From: JBCCGG01 sp039029395
GTDB lineage: Bacteria; Pseudomonadota; Alphaproteobacteria; Kiloniellales; JAKSDN01
Assembly (NCBI GenBank): GCA_039029395.1
Contig: JBCCGG010000021.1
Coordinates: forward strand, 32,532 to 96,531
Reading direction: 5' to 3'
DNA length: 64,000 nt
Shown here: piece after piece, positions 26,790 through 35,218 of the stretch
How positions within the stretch are numbered: position 1 is the first letter of the stretch
Layout of the letters: every line of letters begins with the position of its first letter
Position numbers and translations under genes: made by a program
Notes under the pieces: model-generated
The model's database searches: none
The model's input: only the letters and a program-made list of their open reading frames with translations
What the model was told of the DNA's origin: nothing

Positions 26790-28589
26790 ATGCCCCTGCG
26801 ACGCCTGCCCGAGACTCTGGTCAACCGAATCGCCGCCGGCGAGGTCATCGAGCGGCCGGCTTCGGCGGTCAAGGAGCTAGTCGAGAACGCGCTCGATGCC
26901 GGCGCCCGCCAAATCGACGTGGTCATGCGCGACGGCGGCCGGGCGCTCTTTTCGGTGACCGACGACGGCCGGGGCATGAGCCCGGAGGAACTTGACCTGG
27001 CGGTCGAGCGCCATGCCACCTCGAAGCTGCCGGACGACGATCTGGTGCATATCACCACCTTGGGCTTCCGGGGCGAGGCTCTGCCGTCGATCGGCGCGGT
27101 CAGCCGTATGACCGTGACCAGCCGGCCGCCCGGCGCCGAGGAGGCCTGGAGCCTTTCCGTCGAGGGCGGCCGCAAGGGCGCCTTGCAGCCGGCTGCGCAA
27201 GGGTCCGGCACGCGGGTCGAGGTACGCGACCTGTTCTACGCCACGCCAGCCCGGCTCAAGTTTCTCAAGGCGCCGCGCACCGAGTTGAGCCACGCCCAGG
27301 ACACCCTCAAGCGCCTGGCCATGGCCCATCCGGAAACCGGCTTTAGCCTGAGCGACGAGCGCCGCACCTTGCTGCGCGCGGCGCCGGCCGCGGGCGACCT
27401 GTTCGATGCCCGCCTGGCGCGCCTGGCGTCGATCATGGGCAAGGAGTTCGCCGACAACGCCCTGCCGGTCGAGGCCGAGCGCGAGGGCCTGCGCTTAACC
27501 GGCTTCATCGGCCTGCCGACTCTCAACCGGGGCACGGCACAGCAGCAGTACTTCTTCGTCAACGGCCGGCCGGTGCGCGACAAGCTGCTCTATGGCGCCC
27601 TGCGCGGGGCCTACCACGATTTTCTGGCGCGCGACCGGCACCCTCAAGTCGCGCTCTTTCTAGAGGTGCCGCCCGAGGTGGTGGACGTCAACGTTCACCC
27701 GGCCAAGACCGAGGTGCGCTTCCGGGAGCCGGCCCTGGTACGGGGCCTGATCGTCGGCGCCTGCAAGCATGCGCTGGCCGGTGCCGGCCACCGGGCGGCG
27801 ACCACCGTGGCCGACCAGGCGCTTGGCGCGCTCACGCCGCACCTGGCGCCGTCTGGCCGGCGCTACGGCCTACCCGAGGCGCGCGGCACCAATCTGCCCC
27901 GGGGCCTGGCCGAAACCGCGGCGAGCTATCACGCGCCCCTGCCAGATTTGAATCAGGCGCCGGCTGCACGTGCGGTCGAGGAGGCGCCGCCGGCGCCAGA
28001 TCTGGAGGCCTATCCACTGGGCGCCGCCCGGGCCCAGGTGCACGCCACCTACATCGTGGCCCAGACCGGCGACGGCATCGTCATCGTCGACCAGCATGCC
28101 GCTCACGAGCGCCTGGTCTACGAGCGCATGAAGGAAGAGCTGGCGGCCTCCGGCGTGGCCGCCCAGATGCTGCTTTTGCCCGAGGTGGTCGAGCTTGAGG
28201 AGCCAGCGGTCGAGCGCCTTCTGGCGCGCGCCGGGGAGCTCGCGGAGATCGGCCTGACCCTCGAGGCCTTCGGCCCAGGGGCTGTGGTGGTGCGCGCCAC
28301 CCCAGCCCTGCTCGGCGAGGTCGACGCCCAGAAGCTGGTGCGCGATCTGGCCGACCAGCTGGCCGAGCTGGGCGAGGCCATGGTGGTGCGCGAGCAGCTC
28401 GAAGAGGTCTGCGGCACCCTGGCCTGCCACGGCTCGGTGCGCGCCGGGCGCCGACTCAACACTCAAGAGATGAACGCCTTGCTGCGCCAGATGGAGGCGA
28501 CGCCCCATTCCGGCCAATGCAACCACGGCCGCCCGACCTACGTGGAGCTAAAGCTGGCCGACATCGAGCGCCTCTTCGGGCGCCGCTGA
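26790..28589 (+). CDS. mutL: DNA mismatch repair protein MutL
   Basis: A 599-aa GHKL ATPase of methyl-independent mismatch repair. The N-terminal ATPase has VKELVENALDAGA, DDGRGM, ATSK and TLGFRGEALPSI. The linker is proline- and alanine-rich (about 345-410). The C-terminal domain has the endonuclease motif DQHA-x2-E-x4-E (DQHAAHERLVYE), plus ACHGSVRAG and CNHGRPTY. It is therefore an endonuclease-active MutL, as in organisms lacking MutH. I chose the ATG at 26790, the conserved start MPLRRLPETL. The 3' end overlaps a convergent LysR gene by 42 nt. Confidence 0.97.
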   Translation: MPLRRLPETLVNRIAAGEVIERPASAVKELVENALDAGARQIDVVMRDGGRALFSVTDDGRGMSPEELDLAVERHATSKLPDDDLVHITTLGFRGEALPSIGAVSRMTVTSRPPGAEEAWSLSVEGGRKGALQPAAQGSGTRVEVRDLFYATPARLKFLKAPRTELSHAQDTLKRLAMAHPETGFSLSDERRTLLRAAPAAGDLFDARLARLASIMGKEFADNALPVEAEREGLRLTGFIGLPTLNRGTAQQQYFFVNGRPVRDKLLYGALRGAYHDFLARDRHPQVALFLEVPPEVVDVNVHPAKTEVRFREPALVRGLIVGACKHALAGAGHRAATTVADQALGALTPHLAPSGRRYGLPEARGTNLPRGLAETAASYHAPLPDLNQAPAARAVEEAPPAPDLEAYPLGAARAQVHATYIVAQTGDGIVIVDQHAAHERLVYERMKEELAASGVAAQMLLLPEVVELEEPAVERLLARAGELAEIGLTLEAFGPGAVVVRATPALLGEVDAQKLVRDLADQLAELGEAMVVREQLEEVCGTLACHGSVRAGRRLNTQEMNALLRQMEATPHSGQCNHGRPTYVELKLADIERLFGRR

Positions 28590-29465
28590 ATAGGCAGCAC
28601 CCTCGCCGGCCAACCAAGCGACGAAGGCCTTGCAGGCCGGGTCCGGCCGCTTCGGCGTGAAGGCTACATAGCTGAGCCCATTGGGGCGGAAGCCGAAGGG
28701 CGCGACCAGGCGGCCGGCCTTGATGTCGTCGGCGACCAGGGGCCAAGGGCCGATCGCGACGCCCAGACCCGCCGTCGCCGCCTCAAGCAGAAAGTAGAAG
28801 TGCTCGAAGGTCTGGCTGGCCGGCGGCTCGAAGGGCGCAGCGCCGACGTCCGCCAGCCAGTCGTGCCAGGCCGTGCGCCGGGTCGCCGTGTGCAAGCGCG
28901 GCCAAGCAGCCAAATCCCCGGAGTCAGCCAACTGACGCCCATCGAGCAGTTTCGGACTGAGCACCGGTCCGGCCGCTTCGGCCAAGAAAGGCGTTGCGGC
29001 GAGCCCCTCGGGCCAGGGCGGGCGGCCGACGCGGATCGCCAGGTCGAGGCCGCCGGCGGCCAAGCGCGGCGGCCCGTCGGCAGCTGAAAGACGAACCTCC
29101 AGCTCGGGCGCAATGCGCTTAAAGCGGAACAGCCGGGGAATCAGCCAGCGCATGGTGAAGGTGCTGACGCAGGAGACAGCGAGCTGGCCCCGGGGCTTGG
29201 CGGTCACCCGGGCAACGCCGCTTTCGATCGTATCGAGGCCGTCGCTCAGCGCCGCCAGCAGCTGGCGCCCGGCCGCGGTCAGACGCTGGCGCGTCTTGGG
29301 CCCCTCGAACAGGCTGACACCGAGCACCGCTTCCAGATGACGGACCTGGCGGCTGACCGCGCCGTGGGTGATCGAAAGCTCCTCGGCGGCCAAGGTCATA
29401 CGGCCCCGGCGACCCAGGGCTTCGAAGGCCTTCAAGGCATTGAGCGGTGGCAATCGGCGCGCCAT
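28548..29465 (-). CDS. LysR family transcriptional regulator (GcvA-like)
   Basis: A 305-aa LTTR. The N-terminal wHTH is LPPLNALKAFEALGRRGRMTLAAEEL followed by THGAVSRQVRHLEAVLGVSLF (1-55), close to the GcvA/AmpR subgroup. A PBP2-type effector domain follows. It is divergent from an EamA transporter gene (108 bp between starts), and the AT-rich gap holds two palindromes, so control of that transporter is likely. Its C-terminal codons overlap the convergent mutL 3' end. Confidence 0.92.
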   Translation of the reverse strand: MARRLPPLNALKAFEALGRRGRMTLAAEELSITHGAVSRQVRHLEAVLGVSLFEGPKTRQRLTAAGRQLLAALSDGLDTIESGVARVTAKPRGQLAVSCVSTFTMRWLIPRLFRFKRIAPELEVRLSAADGPPRLAAGGLDLAIRVGRPPWPEGLAATPFLAEAAGPVLSPKLLDGRQLADSGDLAAWPRLHTATRRTAWHDWLADVGAAPFEPPASQTFEHFYFLLEAATAGLGVAIGPWPLVADDIKAGRLVAPFGFRPNGLSYVAFTPKRPDPACKAFVAWLAGEGAAYSAAPEEALDVGQL

Positions 29466-29470
29466 TATAT

Positions 29471-29507
29471 GTGATATTTTCTCACTTATTTTGGATCATA
29501 ATATGAT
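29471..29507. promoter_or_regulatory. Two palindromes in the LysR/EamA divergent promoter
   Basis: GTGA-N7-TCAC at 29471-29485 and ATCAT-N3-ATGAT at 29495-29507 lie in an AT-rich gap in otherwise GC-rich DNA. The first is 6 bp upstream of the LysR start and the second about 67 bp upstream of the EamA gene. LTTRs commonly bind dyads of this kind. Confidence 0.55.
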
Positions 29508-29573
29508 TATTCATAGGTAAATCAATCTGATAATAGGTAGCGACATCATTTTCCGAAAACCGAGGAGCGACTT

Positions 29574-30413
29574 GTGGTGGAGCCACTGGTCTTTGCGGCC
29601 GTGCTCGCGGCCGCCGCAATGCACGCCGGCTGGAACGCCCTGGCCAAGCGCGGCCTGGAACCGGCCCGCGCGGTCACACTGATCGCCATCGCGACGTCCC
29701 TGGCGGCCTTGCCGCTGTTGCCCTGGGTCGCACTGCCCCGGGGCGAACTGTGGCTTTGGATCGTCGGCTCGGCGGTCCTGCACACCGCCTACAAGCTGGC
29801 GCTGATCGAGGCCTATAGCGCCGGCGAGCTGGGCCAGGTCTATCCGATAGCCCGGGGCACGGCGCCCCTGATCGTCGCCCTGGTCGGCGTGCTGTGGCTC
29901 GGCGAGACGCTCGCGCCCGAGCTCTTCGCGGGCGTCCTGGTGCTCAGCTTCGGGGTTATCCTGATGGCGCTCAAGGGCTCGGGCCCACGGCCCGAGCCGG
30001 CGGCGATCGGTTATGCCCTGGCGACCGCCTGCGCGATCGCCGCCTATACCCTGGTCGACGGCCATGGCGCGCGCCGGGCACCCTCGGCCGCCAGCTTCGC
30101 GCTCTATCTCTTCGTCATCGACGGGGCAATGATCGCGGCGGTCTTTCTGGCCCGCTGGGGGCCGCGCGAGATGATCGGGCTGGCCAGACATTGGCGCCAC
30201 GGCCTGATCGGCGGAACGCTTTCGCTCGGCGCCTATTGGGTGGCGATCTGGGCCATGACCCAGGCGCCGATCGCCGCGGTCGCCGCCTTGCGCGAGACTA
30301 GCGTGCTCTTCGCCTTGTTGCTGTCCCGGGTCCTGCTCGGCGAGCGGCTCGGCCTAGGTCGCCTCGGCGCCGCCCTCATGATCCTGGCCGGCGCCGTCTT
30401 GGTCCGTGCTTAA
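29574..30413 (+). CDS. EamA/DMT family transporter
   Basis: A 279-aa inner-membrane protein of about ten helices, arranged as two EamA repeats: residues 1-135 with YPIARGTAPLIVALVGVLWLGE, and 140-279 with ALRETSVLFALLLSRVLLGERL. The DMT superfamily exports metabolites and amino acids. The start is GTG at 29574 with GAGGAG 7 nt upstream. The divergent LysR is the likely regulator. The last 60 nt overlap the convergent rsmD gene. Confidence 0.9.
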   Translation: MVEPLVFAAVLAAAAMHAGWNALAKRGLEPARAVTLIAIATSLAALPLLPWVALPRGELWLWIVGSAVLHTAYKLALIEAYSAGELGQVYPIARGTAPLIVALVGVLWLGETLAPELFAGVLVLSFGVILMALKGSGPRPEPAAIGYALATACAIAAYTLVDGHGARRAPSAASFALYLFVIDGAMIAAVFLARWGPREMIGLARHWRHGLIGGTLSLGAYWVAIWAMTQAPIAAVAALRETSVLFALLLSRVLLGERLGLGRLGAALMILAGAVLVRA

Positions 30414-30953
30414 GAACACCAGACGGGCCTTGCCGTACTTGCGCTGATCTGTGACGGTGAAGCCGTCGGGCGGATCGAAGGGCTCCTTGGCCATCAGCTC
30501 GACGATGACCCGAGTGCCCGGCGCGATCCAGCCGGCCGACACCAAGGCACGCAGGCCCGGCTCGGCCATGCCCTGGTTATAGGGTGGATCCATCAGCACC
30601 AGATCGACCGGCTCGCTGGCCTTGGGCGGGCGCAGGACGTCGGCCTTGAAGACCTGACAGGCCGCCTCAGCCTCAAGATGGCGCACGTTGTCGCGCAGCA
30701 CGGCGAGCGCCACGGCCTGGCTTTCCATGAAGCTGACCTGCACGGCCCCTCGAGAGAGCGCCTCCAGACCCAGTGCGCCGGACCCGGCGAAGGCGTCGAG
30801 CACTCTTAGACCGGTCAGGGCTTGGGCGCCGTCGCGGCCGCGCGACAGCACATCGAACAGCGCCTCGCGGGTGCGCTCGCCGGTCGGGCGCACATCGAAG
30901 CCGGGCGGCGCCGCAAGACGGCGGCCCCTATAGCGGCCGGCGACGATTCGCAT
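30354..30953 (-). CDS. rsmD: 16S rRNA (guanine966-N2)-methyltransferase RsmD
   Basis: A 199-aa SAM-dependent methyltransferase modifying G966 of 16S rRNA. The N-terminal block MRIVAGRYRGRRLAAP is characteristic. Motif I is VLDAFAGSGALGLEAL and the catalytic motif is LMDPPYNQ. I chose the ATG at 30953; a longer frame to 31058 adds only a proline/arginine-rich antisense segment. Its start overlaps the rluB-like 3' end by 26 nt, so the two are coupled. The 3' end overlaps the EamA gene by 60 nt. Confidence 0.93.
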   Translation of the reverse strand: MRIVAGRYRGRRLAAPPGFDVRPTGERTREALFDVLSRGRDGAQALTGLRVLDAFAGSGALGLEALSRGAVQVSFMESQAVALAVLRDNVRHLEAEAACQVFKADVLRPPKASEPVDLVLMDPPYNQGMAEPGLRALVSAGWIAPGTRVIVELMAKEPFDPPDGFTVTDQRKYGKARLVFLSTDQDGAGQDHEGGAEAT

Positions 30954-31758
30954 GCTTCGCTCCCTTGCGCGCGGCGGGCTTGGTGGCCTTGGGCTTGGCT
31001 TTGGCCCACTTGGCGCGGTTTTGCTTGGGCGCCGTGCCGTCGGTCGGTTCCGCGCCAAGTTGCTCGGCCAGCACCTTGGGGCGCACCTCGGACAGCTCCC
31101 CGGGTTTCAGTTGGCCCAGCTGAAAGGGCCCATAGGCAAGACGGATCAAGCGATTGACCGTTAGGCCCAGGTGCTCGCAGACCCGCCGGATCTCGCGGTT
31201 CTTGCCCTCGGCCAGGGTCATGGTGAGCCAGGCGTTGGCGCCCTGCTGTCGGTCGAGCGCGGCCTGGATCGGACCGTAGCGCACCTCGCCGACCATGATG
31301 CCCTCGGCCAGGCCAGCCAGCATCTCGGGCCGAACCCGCCCGTGGACCCGCACCCGGTAGCGCCGAGTCCAGCCGGTCGCCGGCAGCTCGAGGCGCCGTT
31401 TCAAAGCGCCGTCGGTGGTCAGCAACAGCAGGCCCTCGGAGTTAAGATCCAAACGGCCGACGGGCATGACCCGTGGCAGCTCGGCGGGCAGGCGGTCGTA
31501 GATGGTCTGCCGTCCGGCTGGGTCGCGCGTCGTGGTCAAGAGGCCGCGCGGCTTGTGATAGCGCCACAGCCGGGCCGGCTCGGCCGCCGGCAGCAGCTCG
31601 CCGTCAACCGCGATGCGCGCCTCCGGCCCGACCGCGACGGCCGGGCTCTCGAGGGTCGCGCCGTCGAGGGTCACCCGGCCAGCTCGGATCAGCTCCTCGG
31701 CCTGGCGCCGGGAGCAGAGCCCGGCGCGGGCGATGATCTTGGCGATGCGCTCTGGCAT
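30928..31758 (-). CDS. Pseudouridine synthase, RluB/RsuA family
   Basis: A 276-aa rRNA pseudouridine synthase. There is an N-terminal S4 RNA-binding domain (ERIAKIIARAGLCSRRQAEELI), then the catalytic domain with D104 in GRLDLNSEGLLLLTTDG. The C-terminal tail (about 240-276) is lysine/arginine-rich, as in many alphaproteobacterial RluB proteins. It is expected to modify 23S rRNA position 2605. Operon with rsmD. Specificity (RluB against RluE or RsuA) is inferred from length and tail. Confidence 0.9.
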   Translation of the reverse strand: MPERIAKIIARAGLCSRRQAEELIRAGRVTLDGATLESPAVAVGPEARIAVDGELLPAAEPARLWRYHKPRGLLTTTRDPAGRQTIYDRLPAELPRVMPVGRLDLNSEGLLLLTTDGALKRRLELPATGWTRRYRVRVHGRVRPEMLAGLAEGIMVGEVRYGPIQAALDRQQGANAWLTMTLAEGKNREIRRVCEHLGLTVNRLIRLAYGPFQLGQLKPGELSEVRPKVLAEQLGAEPTDGTAPKQNRAKWAKAKPKATKPAARKGAKHANRRRPL

Positions 31759-31828
31759 GACCCCTGGACGGCGTGGCGGTTGCGGGACGGCTCTCGGGGC
31801 GGATGGATGACCGAGCCGGCCGGGCCCG

Positions 31829-32551
31829 TCAAGCGCTGACGCGCATTTCGGCCAGCGCGGCGGTGCAAAAGCCGTCGAAGATTGCGTTGTCGGCCGGGCT
31901 GATGGCGTACTCCGGGTGCCATTGAACGCCCAGGCAGAAGCGCCGGCCGGGTGCCTCGATCGCCTCGATCACCCCGTCAGGCGCGCGGCCCGAGATAACG
32001 ACGCCCGGCCCCACGGTCTCGACCGCCTGGTGGTGGGCGCTGTTGACCGGGATCCGCTGGGCGCCGGCTACGCGATGTAACAGGCTGCCCGGTTCGATCA
32101 GCACCTCGTGGCCAGGCTCGTCGCGCGGATTAGGCTGCTCGTGGGCGAGCGCGCCGGGCACCTGATCGGGAATGTGCTGGATCAGTGTGCCGCCGAGCGC
32201 CACGTTGAGCAGCTGGGCGCCGCCGCAGATGCCCAGCAAGGGCAGATCGCGTGCCAAGGCGCCCCGGGCCAGCGCCAGCTCGAAGGCAGTGCGCCGCTCC
32301 TTGGTGGTTACGCTCTGGTGGCGCGTCGTGGCGCCGAACAGGGCCGGATCCAGATCGAAAGCGCCGCCGGTGACCACGATCCCCTGCAGGCCGTTCAGAT
32401 AGCTCTCCGCGAGCGCGGGCTCGTGGGGCAAGAGGAGCGGCAGGCCACCGGCCCGCACGACCGCCGCACAGTAGTTCTGGCGCAGCTGGTAGGCGGGCTG
32501 CCGGTCGGCTTCGCTGTCCAGAGTCAGGCCGATGAGCGGGCGAGTCGTCAT
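31829..32551 (-). CDS. Gamma-glutamyl-gamma-aminobutyrate hydrolase (PuuD/peptidase C26) family
   Basis: A 240-aa class I glutamine amidotransferase-like hydrolase. The nucleophile is C109 in GICGGAQLLNV. The catalytic His-Glu are in VQWHPEY, and the NSAHHQAV block is typical of PuuD. It is predicted to cleave gamma-glutamyl amides such as gamma-Glu-GABA in putrescine degradation. No other puu genes are present, so the pathway link is inferred. Confidence 0.88.
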   Translation of the reverse strand: MTTRPLIGLTLDSEADRQPAYQLRQNYCAAVVRAGGLPLLLPHEPALAESYLNGLQGIVVTGGAFDLDPALFGATTRHQSVTTKERRTAFELALARGALARDLPLLGICGGAQLLNVALGGTLIQHIPDQVPGALAHEQPNPRDEPGHEVLIEPGSLLHRVAGAQRIPVNSAHHQAVETVGPGVVISGRAPDGVIEAIEAPGRRFCLGVQWHPEYAISPADNAIFDGFCTAALAEMRVSA

Positions 32552-32639
32552 GGCGCTAGCTTACCAGCTCGCCGGTAAAGCCAATGCTTAATTCGGCGCG
32601 GCTTGACCGAGATTGGGGCCGGAGGCAGGCTCACCAGCC

Positions 32640-33092
32640 ATGAGCGCCCCCTCCCCCATGGAACTGGCCCTAAAGCTGGCCGAGCAAGCGGCCGCGCTGG
32701 GCGAGGTGCCGGTCGGCGCGGTGCTGGTCGAGGGCGCCAGCGGGGAGGTCCTGGCCAGCGCCCACAACCGGGTCGAGGCCTGGTCCGACGCCACGGCTCA
32801 CGCCGAATTGATCGTCCTGCAAGAAGCCTCCCGGCGCTTGGGTGCCAAGCGCCTGACCGGGGTCGATCTCTACGTCACTTTGGAGCCTTGCCCCATGTGC
32901 GCCGCAGCGATCTCCCTGGCGCGCCTGCGGCGGCTCTATTTCGGCGCTTACGACCCCAAAAGCGGCGGCGTCGAGCATGGGCCGAGGATCTTCAGCCAGG
33001 CGACCTGCCATCACCGCCCGGAGGTCATCGGCGGCCTGGAGGAGCGCCGGGCCGGCCAGCTGCTGCAGGCCTTCTTTCAGGCCCGGCGTTGA
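32640..33092 (+). CDS. tadA: tRNA-specific adenosine deaminase TadA-like protein
   Basis: A 150-aa zinc deaminase converting A34 to inosine in tRNA-Arg. The motifs are H54-A-E56 and P83-C84-P85-M86-C87. FGAYDPKSGGVEHGPRIF fits the TadA C-terminal region. I chose the ATG at 32640 (GGAGG about 14 nt upstream); an ATG at 32658 (MELALKLAEQA) is also possible. It is divergent from the puuD-like gene. TadA is the best fit, although other small deaminases share these motifs. Confidence 0.88.
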   Translation: MSAPSPMELALKLAEQAAALGEVPVGAVLVEGASGEVLASAHNRVEAWSDATAHAELIVLQEASRRLGAKRLTGVDLYVTLEPCPMCAAAISLARLRRLYFGAYDPKSGGVEHGPRIFSQATCHHRPEVIGGLEERRAGQLLQAFFQARR

Positions 33093-33161
33093 GCGCAGAC
33101 CGCTTGCGGGCCGGTCGCGCCGACGCCATATGAGCCTCCAGCAGAAGGAGAGCGCCCGCCT

Positions 33162-33503
33162 GTGACCGAACTGGAAACCTCAGCCATCACCGGCTACCAC
33201 GCCCACGTCTACTACGATGCGGCCACCAAGCCGACCGCCGAGGCGGTGCGCGAGGGGCTTGCGCCCTTTGACGTGGCGCTCGGCCGCTGGCACGACAATC
33301 CGATTGGCCCCCACCCCTGCGGCAGCTATCAGGTCGCCTTCGCGCCGGAGAGCTTTTCTCAGGTGGTGCCCTGGCTGGCGCTAAATCGGCAGGGCCTGAC
33401 CGTGTTCATCCATCCGGAGACCGGTCAGGAGCTGGAAGACCACCGGGACCGCGCCCTATGGCTCGGCCCCCAGCGGGAGCTCAAGCTTGAGATCTTCGAC
33501 TAA
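33162..33503 (+). CDS. DOPA 4,5-dioxygenase family protein
   Basis: A 113-aa protein of the DOPA 4,5-dioxygenase-like family. The conserved histidines are in GYHAHVYYD, GRWHDNPIGPHP and VFIHPETG. The start is GTG at 33162. Plant and fungal relatives cleave DOPA for betalain or muscaflavin; bacterial members are usually of unknown substrate. The last 17 nt overlap the following thioredoxin-like gene, indicating coupling. Confidence 0.88.
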   Translation: MTELETSAITGYHAHVYYDAATKPTAEAVREGLAPFDVALGRWHDNPIGPHPCGSYQVAFAPESFSQVVPWLALNRQGLTVFIHPETGQELEDHRDRALWLGPQRELKLEIFD

Positions 33504-34026
33504 AGGCCTGCTGTTCGCTCTGCTCCTCAGCATTGGCCTGCCCACTTTGGCGGCGGCCGAGGAGATCGTCCTGGATCCGGCCCGCAAGGCCGCGCTGCTC
33601 GCCTTACCCAGCATCGATGGACCGTCACTGAGCGCAGCCGACCTGGAAGACCGGGTCGTGGTGGTCAATTTCTTCGCCAGCTGGTGCCCGCCCTGCCACC
33701 CGGAGTTCGACAACCTGATCCAGCTCGACCGGGATTACCGGGCGCGCGGCGTCACGGTAGTGTCGGTGAACATCTTTGAGGACTTCTTCGGCGAGGACGG
33801 GGGCCTGCGTCTGCGCGGCTTCCTGGCCGGCAAGGCGCCCCCATTCCCGGTCCTGGGCGATGGCGAAACAGTGGCCGAGGCCTTCGGCGAGGTCACGCGC
33901 ATCCCGACCCTTCTGGTGTTCGACCGCGAGGGTCAGCCGAGCCTCCATTTCGTCCACGCCGAAGGTTCGAAAAAGACCCACGCCAGCCTGGATGAGATCA
34001 AGGCCGCGGTGGAGTCCGTCCTGTAG
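33487..34026 (+). CDS. TlpA-like periplasmic thiol-disulfide oxidoreductase
   Basis: A 179-aa exported thioredoxin-fold protein: signal peptide (about 1-24), then the active site C67-P-P-C70 in ASWCPPCHPEF and cis-proline in RIPTLLVFD. The start is TTG at 33487, overlapping the upstream gene. TlpA/ResA-type proteins reduce periplasmic disulfides, for example in cytochrome c maturation. No maturation genes are adjacent, so the client is unknown. Confidence 0.88.
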   Translation: MRSSTKGLLFALLLSIGLPTLAAAEEIVLDPARKAALLALPSIDGPSLSAADLEDRVVVVNFFASWCPPCHPEFDNLIQLDRDYRARGVTVVSVNIFEDFFGEDGGLRLRGFLAGKAPPFPVLGDGETVAEAFGEVTRIPTLLVFDREGQPSLHFVHAEGSKKTHASLDEIKAAVESVL

Positions 34027-34040
34027 GCCGGCAAAATTGC

Positions 34041-35099
34041 CTAGAGCTTGCTCATAAGGTGCGGCAGGGGGTCGCTGACCACCTGGAAGAACCCACTCCA
34101 GTTCTTCCGGCTGACCGCGGTCAGGCGCCAAGGTGTCGCAAAATTACGTACCACATAGCTGGGCAGCCAATAGGGACCAGGCTCGGTCGTCGCGGTCGGT
34201 ACCTTCTCTCCCAGTGCCGCTTGCGCTACCAGGGCAGGAAAGTTCGTGCCTTTCCAAAGGGACGCGGTCACCGTGAACCAGAATCTCGGATTGCACTCGA
34301 TCGCAAAGAGCTTATCGGTCCTTTGGTCGATTCTCATGTCGATGTGCGCGACGCCATCATAGTCGAAGGCTTTGAGTATCGCCTCGCCAAGCTCCACTAC
34401 GCGAGGTTCATCGCGAAACAAGCGAACGTCGAACTCCGCGTGCTCCACGACATCATAGGCCAAGACTCTCCCGTCCAGCTTGACGGCCGAGTAGTCAATA
34501 TCGATCCCGGGAACGAACTCCTGAAGGATCAGCGGCAGTTCGCGATAGGGCCCTGGAGATTTCACGTAGCTTTCGAGCGTCGAGTAATCCTGGAAGGTTA
34601 CGATGCCGTGACTGGCCTCGCAGTTGAGCGGCTTTATCAGTAAAGGGAAGCCAATCTCGTCAGCAAAACTGGGGGAAAGCTCATCCAGAGACGAAAGGAT
34701 TTTTGTACGCGGCGTGTTCAGCCCAGCCGCATTCAGCGTCTCGTAAAAGCACCATTTGTCGTGAATGCGCGCCGTGGTCTCCGGCTTTGATGGCGCAAAG
34801 CTCGGAGCCGCGAGCCGGTCGGCATTGTGGTAGAGAAACTCCATGGAGTCTTGGTTGTCGGCCAGAATGACGTCAATCCCGCGACTTTCTATGTGAGCAT
34901 TGATAACCTCGACGGCGCGATCCGCATCGAAGCCGCTGCCGTTGCTCGGCAGGGCCAAGAAACGGTTGGCATAGCGCGAATAGCGCAAACTGGAGCGCGC
35001 GGAACTGGCCGCGACATCCACCACCTCGCAAGACCGCGAAAGACAGTAGAGAACCTTAATTCCCAGTGCGTCGCCGAAGGAAACCAGAAGAGCTCTCAT
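34041..35099 (-). CDS. ATP-grasp domain protein
   Basis: A 352-aa ATP-grasp enzyme of carbamoyl-phosphate-synthase-like type, which ligates a carboxylate to an amine or thiol via an acyl phosphate. Visible are the ATP-binding GFPLLIKPLNCEASHGI and the metal-binding ECNPRFWFTVTASL. The N-terminal preATP-grasp domain begins MRALLVSFGDALG. I chose the ATG at 35099; 35123 is possible. Base composition is slightly less GC-rich than its surroundings. The GNAT/FemAB-like gene upstream on the same strand suggests a two-gene peptide- or polysaccharide-decorating unit. Substrates unknown. Confidence 0.85.
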   Translation of the reverse strand: MRALLVSFGDALGIKVLYCLSRSCEVVDVAASSARSSLRYSRYANRFLALPSNGSGFDADRAVEVINAHIESRGIDVILADNQDSMEFLYHNADRLAAPSFAPSKPETTARIHDKWCFYETLNAAGLNTPRTKILSSLDELSPSFADEIGFPLLIKPLNCEASHGIVTFQDYSTLESYVKSPGPYRELPLILQEFVPGIDIDYSAVKLDGRVLAYDVVEHAEFDVRLFRDEPRVVELGEAILKAFDYDGVAHIDMRIDQRTDKLFAIECNPRFWFTVTASLWKGTNFPALVAQAALGEKVPTATTEPGPYWLPSYVVRNFATPWRLTAVSRKNWSGFFQVVSDPLPHLMSKL

Positions 35100-35218
35100 G
35101 CTGCACCCAATTGCGCCCCGCAACCCGTGAAACCAGACCGTGCTCGGGCTACCGGCGGTGAGTCTAACCCTGCCCTTTGCCTTTCTGAAGGGCTAACCAT
35201 AGCTGAGATCCTCCAAAA

